Part shown: piece by piece, positions 23,352 to 31,549 of the stretch | How the letters are laid out: each line of letters begins with the position of its first letter | How positions within the stretch are numbered: the stretch's first letter is position 1 | Origin: an uncultured Collinsella sp. | Lineage (GTDB): Bacteria; Actinomycetota; Coriobacteriia; Coriobacteriales; Coriobacteriaceae | Direction: 5' to 3' | Length of the DNA: 40,123 bases | Assembly (NCBI GenBank): GCA_900754275.1 | Contig: CAAECF010000073.1 | Coordinates: 1 to 40,123 of the forward strand | Position numbers and translations under genes: made by a program | Notes under the pieces: generated by a model | Told to the model about the DNA's origin: nothing | Database searches by the model: none | Seen by the model: only the letters and a program-made list of their open reading frames with translations

Positions 23352-24395
23352 ATGGAAAAGCTCGATGCTGTGAATGCGGCGCTTGTCGCCCTGCGTGCTG
23401 GCGAGACGTGCGAGCTCGTGGTCGTGGCCGGCACGGCGGGGTCGTCGCCGCGCGGCGTGGGCGCCTGGATGGCCGTCTTTGCCGACGGTAGCCAGGCGGG
23501 CACCATCGGCGGCGGCAAGATCGAGCTTTTTGCGCTGGACGAGGCGCGAGAGCTGCTGGCCGCGGGGCAATCGCGTCTGGTCCGCTACACCATGGGCGGC
23601 GAGAACTCCGATACCGGTATGATCTGCGGCGGAGCCATCTGCCTGTGCTATCTGCATCTGGATGCGATCCAGGCACCGTTGTTCCAGGAAATTGCCGACG
23701 TCTTGACGTATCGACGTATCGGCGACTTCGTCATCGACTTTGAACCGTTTGTCATTCAGGCCCTGGAGGGCGATGTGGTCGAGTACCATGGCGAGGCATC
23801 GCGCCATACCATTGCCGGCTGCCCCGAGCTTTCGCTGGTGGAGGAGGGGAGTAAGGTCACCTACACCAACGCCGCCTCCGAGATTCCCGCGGCGCACATC
23901 GAGACGCTCTGCCCCGAGGGCCTGACCTATATCTTTGGCTGCGGCCACGTGGGCGCCGCGACGGCGCGGGTGCTCACGGCGGCGGGCTTTGCCGTCGTGG
24001 CCTGCGATGACCGCCCCGGCACGCTGACCCCCGATTGGGTGCCCGGTGTCTACGATCGTCGCCTGGTCGATTACAAGAACCTGAGCGAGCTGTGCCCCAT
24101 CGGCCCGCGCGACCTGGTGGTCGTCGCCACGGCGGGTCACAAGTCCGATATCGACGTGGTGATTCAGGCCATGCGCGCCAAGCCTGCCTACCTGGGCTGT
24201 CTGGGCTCGCGCCGCAAGACGGCCTTTGTGCGTGCCCGCCTGGAGCAGGAAGGCTTTACGCAGGACCAGATCGACGAGCTGCACCTTCCGATCGGCGTTG
24301 CCATCGAGGCCGAGGACCCCGAGGAGATCGCCATCTCCATCGCCGCCGAGATGATCCACCTGCGCCGCACCAAACTCGTCCCCCGCAAGCGCTAA
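23352..24395 (+). CDS. xdhC: XdhC/CoxI family molybdenum hydroxylase maturation factor
   Basis: A 347-aa chaperone that binds the molybdenum cofactor and loads it, after sulfuration or selenation, into xanthine dehydrogenase. The N-terminal XdhC/CoxI domain has GSSPRGVGAWMAV, GTIGGGKIE and GMICGGAI with the conserved cysteine. The C-terminal XdhC Rossmann domain is LTYIFGCGHVGAATARVLTA followed by CDDRPG. It is co-transcribed with yqeB. The family-B repeat lies 17 nt after the stop codon. Confidence 0.9.
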   Translation: MEKLDAVNAALVALRAGETCELVVVAGTAGSSPRGVGAWMAVFADGSQAGTIGGGKIELFALDEARELLAAGQSRLVRYTMGGENSDTGMICGGAICLCYLHLDAIQAPLFQEIADVLTYRRIGDFVIDFEPFVIQALEGDVVEYHGEASRHTIAGCPELSLVEEGSKVTYTNAASEIPAAHIETLCPEGLTYIFGCGHVGAATARVLTAAGFAVVACDDRPGTLTPDWVPGVYDRRLVDYKNLSELCPIGPRDLVVVATAGHKSDIDVVIQAMRAKPAYLGCLGSRRKTAFVRARLEQEGFTQDQIDELHLPIGVAIEAEDPEEIAISIAAEMIHLRRTKLVPRKR

Positions 24396-24412
24396 TCGCA
24401 TCCCCACCAATA

Positions 24413-24479
24413 AGTTGCGGTGAAATACGGACTGTTTAAGCCTGTTAGGCCGCCAAACAGTCCCTATTTCACCGCAACT
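24413..24479. repeat. Long inverted repeat, family B copy 2
   Basis: Arms 24413-24437 and 24455-24479 are 25 bp with one mismatch (C in the right arm at the GTCC-C/G-TA position) and a 17-nt loop that differs from copy 1. The arm sequence is the same as at 21622-21700. It separates the selenium/purine genes from the ribosomal operon. Confidence 0.85.
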
Positions 24480-24563
24480 GCTTGTTGGGATCCATTTGTG
24501 CGGGGGAGTTGTGGAGTTGTGCAGGCAGACGAGGTTTTTCTGGAAATACGCTCCCGATGCGCG

Positions 24564-24569
24564 TATAGT
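24564..24569 (+). promoter_or_regulatory. Putative -10 box of the rplE operon
   Basis: TATAGT follows gatgcgcg in the 311-nt gap after xdhC. The best -35 candidates around 24538-24546 (ttctggaaa) are poor. A start near 24576 would give a leader of about 130 nt before rplE. Apart from the inverted repeat at 24413, nothing else is recognised in this gap. Confidence 0.35.
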
Positions 24570-24706
24570 ACCGATTGTTTTGTCGGCTCCTGCTGCGTCG
24601 AGTCCAAACCGCAAAATGCCATGAGCGGTGCGGATGCAGTCAGGAGGCACGAGGACAACCCACCGTGGCCACGCCCCGTGCTTAAAACCCCAAGAAGGAG
24701 TGAACA

Positions 24707-25264
24707 ATGGCAGAAGAGAAGTATGTGCCGCGTCTGAAGACCAAGTACAACAACGAGGTCAAGCAGCAGCTTCAGGACAAGTTCCAGTACGAGAACGTCA
24801 TGATGATCCCTAAGTTTGAGAAGATCGTCGTGAACATGGGTGTCGGCGAGGCCGCTACCGATTCCAAGGCCATCGACGGTGCCGTGCGCGACCTGCGCGC
24901 CATCACCGGCCAGCAGCCGATGATCACCCGTGCCCGCAAGTCCATCGCTACCTTCCGCCTGCGCGCCGGTATGCCGATCGGCTGCAAGGTTACCCTGCGT
25001 GGCGACCGTATGTGGGAGTTCTTCGATCGTCTGACCTCCGTCGCGATCCCCCGTATCCGCGACTTCCGCGGCATCTCCGCCAAGAGCTTCGACGGCCGTG
25101 GTAACTTCTCCATGGGCGTTACCGAGCAGCTCATCTTCCCCGAGATCGACTTCGACTCCGTCGATCACCAGCGTGGTATGGACATCACTTTCGTGACCAC
25201 CGCCAACACCGATGAGGAGGCCAAGGCCCTTCTGGACGCCTTCGGTTTCCCGTTCAAGAAATAG
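24707..25264 (+). CDS. rplE: 50S ribosomal protein L5
   Basis: A 185-aa protein that binds 5S rRNA in the central protuberance of the large subunit. Family motifs: KFEKIVVNMGVGEA, RARKSIATFRLRAGMPIG, VTLRGDRMWEFFDRL and PRIRDFRG. Length is normal. The ATG has AAGAAGGAG upstream. Unusually, the preceding genes are not rplN-rplX but the selenium/purine cluster, so the spc operon begins here at rplE. Confidence 0.97.
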   Translation: MAEEKYVPRLKTKYNNEVKQQLQDKFQYENVMMIPKFEKIVVNMGVGEAATDSKAIDGAVRDLRAITGQQPMITRARKSIATFRLRAGMPIGCKVTLRGDRMWEFFDRLTSVAIPRIRDFRGISAKSFDGRGNFSMGVTEQLIFPEIDFDSVDHQRGMDITFVTTANTDEEAKALLDAFGFPFKK

Positions 25265-25279
25265 GTTCACCTGCCCTAT

Positions 25280-25309
25280 AAGCGCCGTTCCCACAAGGGG
25301 GCGGCGCTT
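25280..25309 (+). other. Hairpin between rplE and rpsN
   Basis: AAGCGCCG (25280-25287) pairs with CGGCGCTT (25302-25309). There is no T tract, so it is probably a processing or attenuation structure rather than a full terminator. Confidence 0.45.
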
Positions 25310-25343
25310 GGGGCGAACAATACTCTATGTGAGGAGGATATAA

Positions 25344-25529
25344 GTGGCTAAGACATCGATGATCGTCAAGTGCAATCGCAAGCAGAAGTTCTCTACTCGT
25401 GAGTACACGCGCTGCCAGCGCTGCGGCCGTCCGCACTCTGTGTACCGCAAGTTCGGCCTGTGCCGTGTCTGCTTCCGCGAGCTTGCACTCAAGGGCGAGC
25501 TTCCCGGCGTTAAGAAGGCCAGCTGGTAA
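25344..25529 (+). CDS. rpsN: 30S ribosomal protein S14, zinc type
   Basis: The 61-aa short (type Z) form, with a zinc ribbon formed by C24-x2-C27 and C40-x2-C43 and the conserved C-terminus GVKKASW. It lies in the small-subunit head. GTG start with GAGGAGG upstream. The zinc form implies zinc-dependent assembly; no zinc-free paralogue is in this window. Confidence 0.97.
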   Translation: MAKTSMIVKCNRKQKFSTREYTRCQRCGRPHSVYRKFGLCRVCFRELALKGELPGVKKASW

Positions 25530-25648
25530 GTCACTACCAGCGTTTCAAGCATCAGTTTGGAACAGGGAAAACGCGCTAAAAAGGCTTTGCCGTTAAGGGC
25601 GGCGAAGAACCAAGAGCACGTGTTCATCAAGAACGAAGGAGAATCTGT

Positions 25649-26047
25649 ATGAACCTTACAGACCCGATCGCAGATATGCTTACGCGCATCCGTAACGCTA
25701 ACTCTGTGAACAAGGCCACGGTCTCCATGCCGAGCAGCAAGAAGCTCGTCGAGATCGCTCGTGTTCTGCACGAGGAGGGCTACATCGAGGGCTACGATAT
25801 CGAGGACACCGTTCCCCAGAAGACTCTGCACATCACGCTTAAGTATGGTCCCAAGAAGGCTAAGGTCATCAACGGCATCCGCCGCATTTCCAAGCCGGGC
25901 CTGCGTAAGTACACCGGCGTTGCCGACATGCCCCGCGTCCGCGGTGGCCTTGGTACCGCCATTATTTCCACCAGCCATGGCGTCATGACCGACCGCGATG
26001 CTCGCAAGCACAACGTCGGCGGCGAGATCATCGCTTACGTCTGGTAA
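25649..26047 (+). CDS. rpsH: 30S ribosomal protein S8
   Basis: A 132-aa 16S rRNA-binding protein. It has the N-terminal DPIADMLTRIRNAN and C-terminal GGEIIAYVW family ends. In the E. coli group S8 is the translational repressor of the spc operon; here the 119-nt gap before it may hold a comparable site, but I see no clear mimic. AAGGAG precedes the ATG. Confidence 0.97.
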   Translation: MNLTDPIADMLTRIRNANSVNKATVSMPSSKKLVEIARVLHEEGYIEGYDIEDTVPQKTLHITLKYGPKKAKVINGIRRISKPGLRKYTGVADMPRVRGGLGTAIISTSHGVMTDRDARKHNVGGEIIAYVW

Positions 26048-26080
26048 TTCGCTCGGTAGGTAGAAGGAAAGGAGATCACC

Positions 26081-26617
26081 GTGTCTCGTATCGGTAATAA
26101 GCCTGTCCAGATTCCCGCCGGAGTCGAAGTGGCAGTCAACGGCAACAACGTTGTCGTCAAGGGCCCCAAGGGCCAGCTCGAGCTCGATGTCTTTGAGAAG
26201 CTCGCTATCAACGTCGAGGACAACGTCCTCACCGTTTCCCGTCCCGACGACGAGCGTGAGACCCGTGCCCGCCACGGCCTCACCCGCGCCCTCATCCACA
26301 ACATGGTTGTCGGCGTTTCCGAGGGCTTCGAGAAGAAGCTCGAGCTCGCCGGCGTCGGTTACCGCGTGCAGCAGAAGGGTAAGAACCTCGAGTTCTCCCT
26401 GGGCTTCTCGCACCCCGTGATCGTCGAGGCTCCCGAGGGCATTACCTTCGAGGTTCCCGACAACACCCACGTGAACGTCAAGGGTATCAACAAGCAGCAG
26501 GTCGGTCAGATCGCCGCTGAGATCCGCGGTCATCGTCCTCCCGAGCCTTACAAGGGCAAGGGTATCCACTATGTTGGCGAGCACATCCGCCGCAAGCTGG
26601 GTAAGGCCGCCAAGTAG
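26081..26617 (+). CDS. rplF: 50S ribosomal protein L6
   Basis: A 178-aa protein near the factor-binding site of the large subunit. It contains the two L6 domains, with GVGYRVQQKG and the C-terminal signature PPEPYKGKGIHYVGE. GTG start preceded by AAAGGAG. It follows rpsH by 33 nt. Confidence 0.97.
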   Translation: MSRIGNKPVQIPAGVEVAVNGNNVVVKGPKGQLELDVFEKLAINVEDNVLTVSRPDDERETRARHGLTRALIHNMVVGVSEGFEKKLELAGVGYRVQQKGKNLEFSLGFSHPVIVEAPEGITFEVPDNTHVNVKGINKQQVGQIAAEIRGHRPPEPYKGKGIHYVGEHIRRKLGKAAK

Positions 26618-26642
26618 TCGTAACCGACTCACTCGCATAAGA

Positions 26643-26664
26643 CCAGCACCCCGTCAGGTGCTGG
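26643..26664 (+). other. Hairpin between rplF and rplR
   Basis: CCAGCACC (26643-26650), loop ccgtca, GGTGCTGG (26657-26664), followed 10 nt later by CCTTTTT. It could be a leaky intrinsic stop or a processing site inside the operon. Confidence 0.45.
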
Positions 26665-26692
26665 CAAGATCAACCTTTTTAGGAGTTTACGT

Positions 26693-27061
26693 ATGAACAA
26701 GCATAAGGCGAAGCTGGAAGGCCTCAAGCGTCGTCAGCGTCGTGTTCGCGGCAAGGTCTCGGGTACCGCCGAGCGTCCGCGTCTTCGCGTGACCCGTACT
26801 AACGCCAACATCTATGCCCAGATCATCGACGACAGCAAGGGCTCCAGCCTGACGCTCGTCTCTGCCTCGACCCTCGAGGCCGAGTTCAAGGGCACCCACA
26901 CCTCGAACAAGGAGGCTGCGGAGAAGGTCGGTCAGCTCGTTGGCAAGCGCGCCATCGAGGCCGGCATCACCAAGGTCGCCTTCGATCGCGGTGGCCGTAT
27001 CTACCATGGCCGCGTCAAGGCCCTCGCCGACGGTGCTCGTTCCGCCGGTCTCGAGTTCTAG
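26693..27061 (+). CDS. rplR: 50S ribosomal protein L18
   Basis: A 122-aa 5S rRNA-binding partner of L5. It has the basic N-terminus KRRQRRVRGKVSGT, RLRVTRTNANIYAQIID and the C-terminal AFDRGGRIYHGRVKALADGA. Start ATG with TTTTAGGAG upstream. It lies 14 nt before rpsE. Confidence 0.97.
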   Translation: MNKHKAKLEGLKRRQRRVRGKVSGTAERPRLRVTRTNANIYAQIIDDSKGSSLTLVSASTLEAEFKGTHTSNKEAAEKVGQLVGKRAIEAGITKVAFDRGGRIYHGRVKALADGARSAGLEF

Positions 27062-27075
27062 GAGGTATGTAGCAC

Positions 27076-27600
27076 ATGGCTCGTAATCAGAAGCAGCAGC
27101 GCGAGGCCTCCGAGTTCGAGGAGCGCGTCGTTTACATCAACCGCGTGTCGAAGACCGTCAAGGGTGGTCGTCGCATGAGCCTCGTCGCTCTCGTCGTCGT
27201 TGGCGACGGCAAGGGCAACGTCGGCGTTGGCATGGGCAAGTCCGCTGAGGTGCCCCTGGCCATCTCCAAGGCGTCTCTCGATGCCAAGAAGAACATGTTC
27301 CACGTGCCGGTGACCGAGCAGGGCACCATCCCGCACGAGGTTCTCGGCCACTTTGGTGCCGGCCGCATCATCATCAAGCCCGCTGTCGAGGGTACCGGCG
27401 TTATCGCCGGCGGCGCTGTGCGTCCCCTCTTCGAGCTTGCTGGCATCAAGAACGTCCTGTCCAAGTCCCTCGGTACCGACAACGGCCTCAACATCATCAA
27501 GGCTGCCGTCGAGGGCCTCAAGGAGCTCTCCAGCCCTGAGGACGTCGCGGCTCGCCGTGGCCTGACGGTCTCCGAGATGTTCGTCGGTAAGGAGAACTAA
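27076..27600 (+). CDS. rpsE: 30S ribosomal protein S5
   Basis: A 174-aa decoding-fidelity protein. The N-terminal double-stranded RNA-binding fold shows INRVSKTVKGGRRMSLVALV; the C-terminal domain shows GAVRPLFELAGIKNVLSKSLG. GGAGGT precedes the ATG at the end of rplR. It abuts rpmD, with an AAGGAG inside its 3' end. Confidence 0.97.
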   Translation: MARNQKQQREASEFEERVVYINRVSKTVKGGRRMSLVALVVVGDGKGNVGVGMGKSAEVPLAISKASLDAKKNMFHVPVTEQGTIPHEVLGHFGAGRIIIKPAVEGTGVIAGGAVRPLFELAGIKNVLSKSLGTDNGLNIIKAAVEGLKELSSPEDVAARRGLTVSEMFVGKEN

Positions 27601-27602
27601 GC

Positions 27603-27785
27603 ATGGCTGACACCATCAAGATCAAGCAGGTCCGCAGCACCAACGGTTGCAAGCAGGACCAGGTCCGTACTGTCCGTGCCCTCGGTCTCCACAGGATCCG
27701 CGAGGTTCGCGAGATTGCTGACAACGAGTCCGTCCGCGGCATGATCTTCAAGGTCAAGCACCTTGTCGAGATTGTAGAGGAGTAG
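27603..27785 (+). CDS. rpmD: 50S ribosomal protein L30
   Basis: The 60-aa short bacterial form. It has IKIKQVRSTNGCKQDQVRTV and the LGLHRIREV core, with a slightly longer acidic end (LVEIVEE). Its start lies 2 nt after the rpsE stop, consistent with translational coupling. Confidence 0.96.
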   Translation: MADTIKIKQVRSTNGCKQDQVRTVRALGLHRIREVREIADNESVRGMIFKVKHLVEIVEE

Positions 27786-27788
27786 CAA

Positions 27789-28238
27789 ATGCAGCTTCAC
27801 GATCTTACTCCCGCGCCCGGTTCCACCAAGAACCGCAAGCGCGTCGGCCGTGGCAATTCTTCGGGTCACGGCACCACTTCTGGCCGCGGCCAGAAGGGCC
27901 AGGGCTCTCGTTCTGGTGGCACCAAGGGTGCCGGCTTCGAGGGTGGCCAGACTCCGCTGGCTATGCGCCTGCCCAAGCTTCCGGGCTTCCGCAACCCCCG
28001 TCGTATCGAGTACACCGCTGTCAACGTCGAGCGTCTCGAGCGTAAGTTCGAGGATGGCGCTGTGATCGACGGCGCCGCTCTTAAGGCTGCTCGCATCACC
28101 AAGAGCGAGTTCGAGCCCGTCAAGGTGCTCGGCAATGGTGAGCTCACCAAGAAGTTCACGGTCAAGGTCGACAAGGTCAGCGCTTCTGCGCAGGCCAAGA
28201 TCGAGGCCGCCGGCGGAAAGGTCGAGCTGCCGTGCTAA
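27789..28238 (+). CDS. rplO: 50S ribosomal protein L15
   Basis: A 149-aa late-assembly protein. The glycine-rich N-terminal tail RGQKGQGSRSGGTKGAGFEG and the RLPKLPGFRNP motif are diagnostic. It overlaps the secY start by 7 nt. Confidence 0.97.
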   Translation: MQLHDLTPAPGSTKNRKRVGRGNSSGHGTTSGRGQKGQGSRSGGTKGAGFEGGQTPLAMRLPKLPGFRNPRRIEYTAVNVERLERKFEDGAVIDGAALKAARITKSEFEPVKVLGNGELTKKFTVKVDKVSASAQAKIEAAGGKVELPC

Positions 28239-29518
28239 ATGGTCTTAAGAATGCTTTCCGCATCAAAGAATTGCGCGAAAAGATTCTTTTTACCATAGCT
28301 ATGCTCGTCGTGTACCGCATTGGTGCGCACGTTCCTGTGCCCGGCATTCCCTTCCAGGGGATGCTGGGCCTTTTCTCGACCGATAACAATTCGGTCGCCG
28401 CAGGTGCTATGGCCCTCCTGAATCTTTTCTCTGGCGGCGCGTTGAGCTATGTGTCGGTGTTTTCGCTGGGCATCATGCCTTACATCACCAGCTCGATCAT
28501 CCTCCAGATGCTCCAGGCCGTCGTGCCTTCCCTGCATGAGCTTGCCCGCGAGGGCGAGGTCGGTCAGACCAAGATTACGCAGTATTCGCGTTACCTCACC
28601 TTGGCTCTGGCAATCCTCAACTCCGTGGGTTACCTCTTCCTCTTTAAGAGCTTCGGCATCAGCTTTAATGGCGCCGGCGCTCCCGAGATCATCTTCGACC
28701 TCATGGTCGTCGGCACGCTCACTGCGGGCGCCATGCTGATCATGTGGATTGGTGAGCTCATCACCCAGCGCGGTATCGGCAATGGCATGTCGCTGATCAT
28801 CTTTGCGAACATCATGGCCGGTCTGCCGCAGGCTATCTTCTCCAGCACCGAGGGCAATGCCGGTGGCATCATCACCATGGTGATCATCTGCGCCATCATC
28901 CTGCTGGTTATCCCGCTGATCGTTTTCCTTGAGCGCGGCCAGCGCCGCATTCCGGTCTCCTACGCCAAGCGCGTCGTGGGCCGTCGCATGATGGGTGGAC
29001 AGACCACCTACCTGCCCATCAAGGTCAACACCGCGGGCGTCGTGCCGATCATCTTCGCTTCGGCGCTGCTGTACTTCCCGGCTCAGATTGCCGTGTTCTT
29101 CCCCGGCATCGGCTGGATTCAGGCAGTTGCCTCCGCGCTTTCGACCGGTTGGCTCAACTGGGTGCTTAACGTTGTCCTCATCGTGTTCTTCGCGTACTTC
29201 TACACCTCCATGGTGTTCAATCCCGATGACACGGCCGACAACCTTAAGAAGCAGGGCGGCTTTATTCCGGGCGTGCGTCCGGGTAGGGCTACCGCGGCCT
29301 ACATCAAGAACGCGCTCAACAAGATTACGCTTCCCAGCGCTGTCTTTTTGGCGCTCATCGCCATCGTGCCTTCGATCATCTTCTCCTTCACGGGTAACCA
29401 TCTGATCCAGGCTTTTGGCGGAACGTCCATCCTCATCATGGTCGGCGTCGTGCTCGACACGGTCGATAAGCTCGAAGGCCAGATCAAGATGTATGATTAC
29501 GATGGATTCTTTAAATAG
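28232..29518 (+). CDS. secY: Preprotein translocase subunit SecY
   Basis: The 428-aa channel subunit of the Sec translocon in the cytoplasmic membrane, with the expected ten hydrophobic helices. Motifs: N-terminal RIGAHVPVPGI, plug-region PYITSSIILQML, cytosolic loop GERGQRRIPVSYAKR-type sequence (LERGQRRIPVSYAKR) and FFAYFYT. The GTG start overlaps rplO, with GGAAAGG 10 nt upstream. Its usual place before adk is kept. Confidence 0.97.
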   Translation: MLNGLKNAFRIKELREKILFTIAMLVVYRIGAHVPVPGIPFQGMLGLFSTDNNSVAAGAMALLNLFSGGALSYVSVFSLGIMPYITSSIILQMLQAVVPSLHELAREGEVGQTKITQYSRYLTLALAILNSVGYLFLFKSFGISFNGAGAPEIIFDLMVVGTLTAGAMLIMWIGELITQRGIGNGMSLIIFANIMAGLPQAIFSSTEGNAGGIITMVIICAIILLVIPLIVFLERGQRRIPVSYAKRVVGRRMMGGQTTYLPIKVNTAGVVPIIFASALLYFPAQIAVFFPGIGWIQAVASALSTGWLNWVLNVVLIVFFAYFYTSMVFNPDDTADNLKKQGGFIPGVRPGRATAAYIKNALNKITLPSAVFLALIAIVPSIIFSFTGNHLIQAFGGTSILIMVGVVLDTVDKLEGQIKMYDYDGFFK

Positions 29519-29536
29519 GCTAGAGGAGGATTGCTC

Positions 29537-30163
29537 ATGAACCTCGTATTGCTCGGAGCTCCGGGTGCCGGTAAGGGCACCGTCGCACAGGAGCTCGTCG
29601 CCGAGTTTGGCGTCGCTCACATTTCCACGGGCGACCTGCTGCGTGCTGCCGTCAAGGGTGGCACCGAGCTTGGTATTCAGGCTAAGAAGTACATGGACGC
29701 TGGCGAGCTCGTTCCCGACCAGCTCGTGATCGACCTTGTCAAGGAGCGCCTTGCCGCCGATGACGCCCAGCAGGGCTTCATCCTCGACGGCTTCCCGCGC
29801 AACACCGCCCAGGCTGTGACGCTCGATTCCGAGCTCTCCGCCATGGGTCGCGAGATCGACTGCGCCCTTCTGGTCGACGTTGCCCCCGAGGTCATCATCG
29901 ATCGTCTGTCTTCGCGTCGCACCTGCCGCGCCTGCGGTTACACCGGCACCGCTGCCGATGCTACCTGCCCCAAGTGCGCCGGCGAGATGTATCAGCGCGA
30001 CGACGACAAGCCCGAGACCATCAAGAACCGTCTCGACGTCTACGAGAAGTCCACGAGCCCGCTCGTCGACTACTATCGTGGCCAGGGTCTGCTCAAGTCG
30101 GTCAACGGTGACCAGGCTCGCGAGACCGTGTACGGGGATGTCAAAGAGGCTCTCGGTCTATGA
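29537..30163 (+). CDS. adk: Adenylate kinase, zinc-lid type
   Basis: A 208-aa enzyme interconverting ATP + AMP and 2 ADP. The P-loop is GAPGAGKGT, the AMP-binding segment includes STGDLLR, and DGFPRNTAQA is present. The LID has four cysteines (C130, C133, C144, C147), a structural zinc site; the gap between the pairs is shorter than the textbook 16 residues. The ATG at 29537 follows GAGGAGGA by 6 nt. It overlaps map by 4 nt. Confidence 0.97.
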   Translation: MNLVLLGAPGAGKGTVAQELVAEFGVAHISTGDLLRAAVKGGTELGIQAKKYMDAGELVPDQLVIDLVKERLAADDAQQGFILDGFPRNTAQAVTLDSELSAMGREIDCALLVDVAPEVIIDRLSSRRTCRACGYTGTAADATCPKCAGEMYQRDDDKPETIKNRLDVYEKSTSPLVDYYRGQGLLKSVNGDQARETVYGDVKEALGL

Positions 30164-30948
30164 TCAAGATTAAGTCTGCAACGCAAATCGAGCAGATGAA
30201 GAAGGCAGGAGCGCTATCTAAGATGGCGCTCCGCCACGTTGGAGCCATGGTGCGCCCCGGCGTTTCGACTTTTGAGCTCGATCAGCTCGCGGAGCAGATT
30301 ATCCGCATGCATGGCGGCACCCCGGCCTTTAAGGGTTACGGCGGGTTCCCGGGAACCATTTGCGCATCGATCAACGATGCCGTGGTCCACGGTATTCCCA
30401 ACCCCGACATGATCCTGCGCGATGGCGATATCATTTCCATCGATACGGGAGCCGTTGTCGACGGTTGGGTCGGCGATAACGCTTGGACGTTTTTCGTTGG
30501 CACCCCAACGCCCGAGGCCAAGGCCCTGTGCGAGGTTACGCGCGATTGCCTTAAGGCTGCCATCGAGCAGGCTGTCCCCGGTAACCATATCGGGGATGTT
30601 GGTTATGCCGTTCAGTCTCTCGCCGAGTCTCACGGCTATGGCGTTCTTCGTGACTATGTTGGCCATGGCATTGGCCGCGTGATGCACGAGGACCCCAACG
30701 TTCCTAACTATGGAAAGAAGGGGAGGGGCGTTCGCCTCCAGGCCGGCATGGTCATTGCCATCGAGCCGATGGTTACGATGGGTTCCAACCATGTGAGCAC
30801 GGGCTCCGACGGTTGGATTGTTACGACCAACGACCACCTGCCCGCCGCGCACTACGAGAACACCGTCGCCATTACCAATGACGGTCCGGTGATTCTCACC
30901 ACGGATGCCCAAGGTGCTTGGTGTTCGCTCCAAGGCGGAGAAATGTAA
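30160..30948 (+). CDS. map: Methionine aminopeptidase, type I
   Basis: A 262-aa metalloprotease removing N-terminal methionine. Ligand regions: DGDIISIDTGAVVDGWVGDNA with two Asp, GHGIGRVMHEDP with His, and IEPM and ENTVAIT with Glu. The start overlaps the adk stop (ATGA). There is no N-terminal SH3-binding extension. It is followed by about 100 nt with a promoter-like sequence before infA. Confidence 0.96.
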   Translation: MIKIKSATQIEQMKKAGALSKMALRHVGAMVRPGVSTFELDQLAEQIIRMHGGTPAFKGYGGFPGTICASINDAVVHGIPNPDMILRDGDIISIDTGAVVDGWVGDNAWTFFVGTPTPEAKALCEVTRDCLKAAIEQAVPGNHIGDVGYAVQSLAESHGYGVLRDYVGHGIGRVMHEDPNVPNYGKKGRGVRLQAGMVIAIEPMVTMGSNHVSTGSDGWIVTTNDHLPAAHYENTVAITNDGPVILTTDAQGAWCSLQGGEM

Positions 30949-30984
30949 CAAGTTCCACTTAGTTGTGGAGCCATTACGAAGTTA

Positions 30985-31013
30985 TTACGATACGTGCATA
31001 CGTGTTGTAGAAT
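30985..31013 (+). promoter_or_regulatory. Putative promoter of infA and the alpha operon
   Basis: TTACGA (30985-30990) and TAGAAT (31008-31013) are spaced 17 bp, 40 bp before the infA GTG. A second TTACGA lies just upstream (30974) and ACGTG is repeated in the spacer. Reasonable by eye, untested. Confidence 0.45.
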
Positions 31014-31052
31014 ACTCAATCGCTGTCGTTTTCTAGAGAAAGATGATTGCTT

Positions 31053-31271
31053 GTGAAGAAGGAAGACGCAATTGAGCTCGAGGGTACGGTAAAGGAACCG
31101 CTGCCCAACGCCATGTTTAAGGTCGAGCTCGAGAACGGTCATTCGGTTCTATGCAACATTTCTGGCAAGATCCGAATGAATTACATCCGTATTCTCCCCG
31201 GTGACAGGGTTGTCGTGGAGCTTTCCCCGTACGACCTGACCCGCGGCCGCATCACCTATCGCTACAAATAG
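31053..31271 (+). CDS. infA: Translation initiation factor IF-1
   Basis: I chose GTG 31053, which gives KKEDAIELEGTV and exactly the usual 72 aa; a TTG two codons upstream is possible. It has the OB-fold signature LPNAMFKVELENGHSVLCNISGKIR and ends RITYRYK. It acts in 30S initiation complexes. AGAAAG lies about 10 nt upstream. Confidence 0.96.
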   Translation: MKKEDAIELEGTVKEPLPNAMFKVELENGHSVLCNISGKIRMNYIRILPGDRVVVELSPYDLTRGRITYRYK

Positions 31272-31421
31272 CGGCACGCATGCACGCACTCCATTTCCGG
31301 CTGCAGGCTTAGCTCAACCTACGGTCGGATTGTGTGTGAAGACCAGCCATAGTTTTAAACGCCTGCGGCTGGGCGAGTAGATAGTAGGGAAGTAGTTTGA
31401 GCGCTACCGAAAGGAAGAACG

Positions 31422-31535
31422 ATGAAGGTACGTCCTTCGGTCAAGAAGATGTGCGATAAGTGCAAAATCATTAGGCGCCATGGCAAGGTCCTCGTCATTT
31501 GCGAGAACCCCCGTCATAAGCAGCGTCAGGGTTAA
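31422..31535 (+). CDS. rpmJ: 50S ribosomal protein L36
   Basis: A 37-aa zinc-ribbon protein (MKVRPSVKKMCDKCKIIRRH onwards) with the C-x2-C...C...H pattern: MCDKC, then VICENPRHKQRQG. Start ATG with AAAGGAAG upstream. The zinc-binding form is complete. The 150 nt between infA and rpmJ contain no recognisable gene. Confidence 0.96.
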   Translation: MKVRPSVKKMCDKCKIIRRHGKVLVICENPRHKQRQG

Positions 31536-31549
31536 GAGAGGAGACTACG

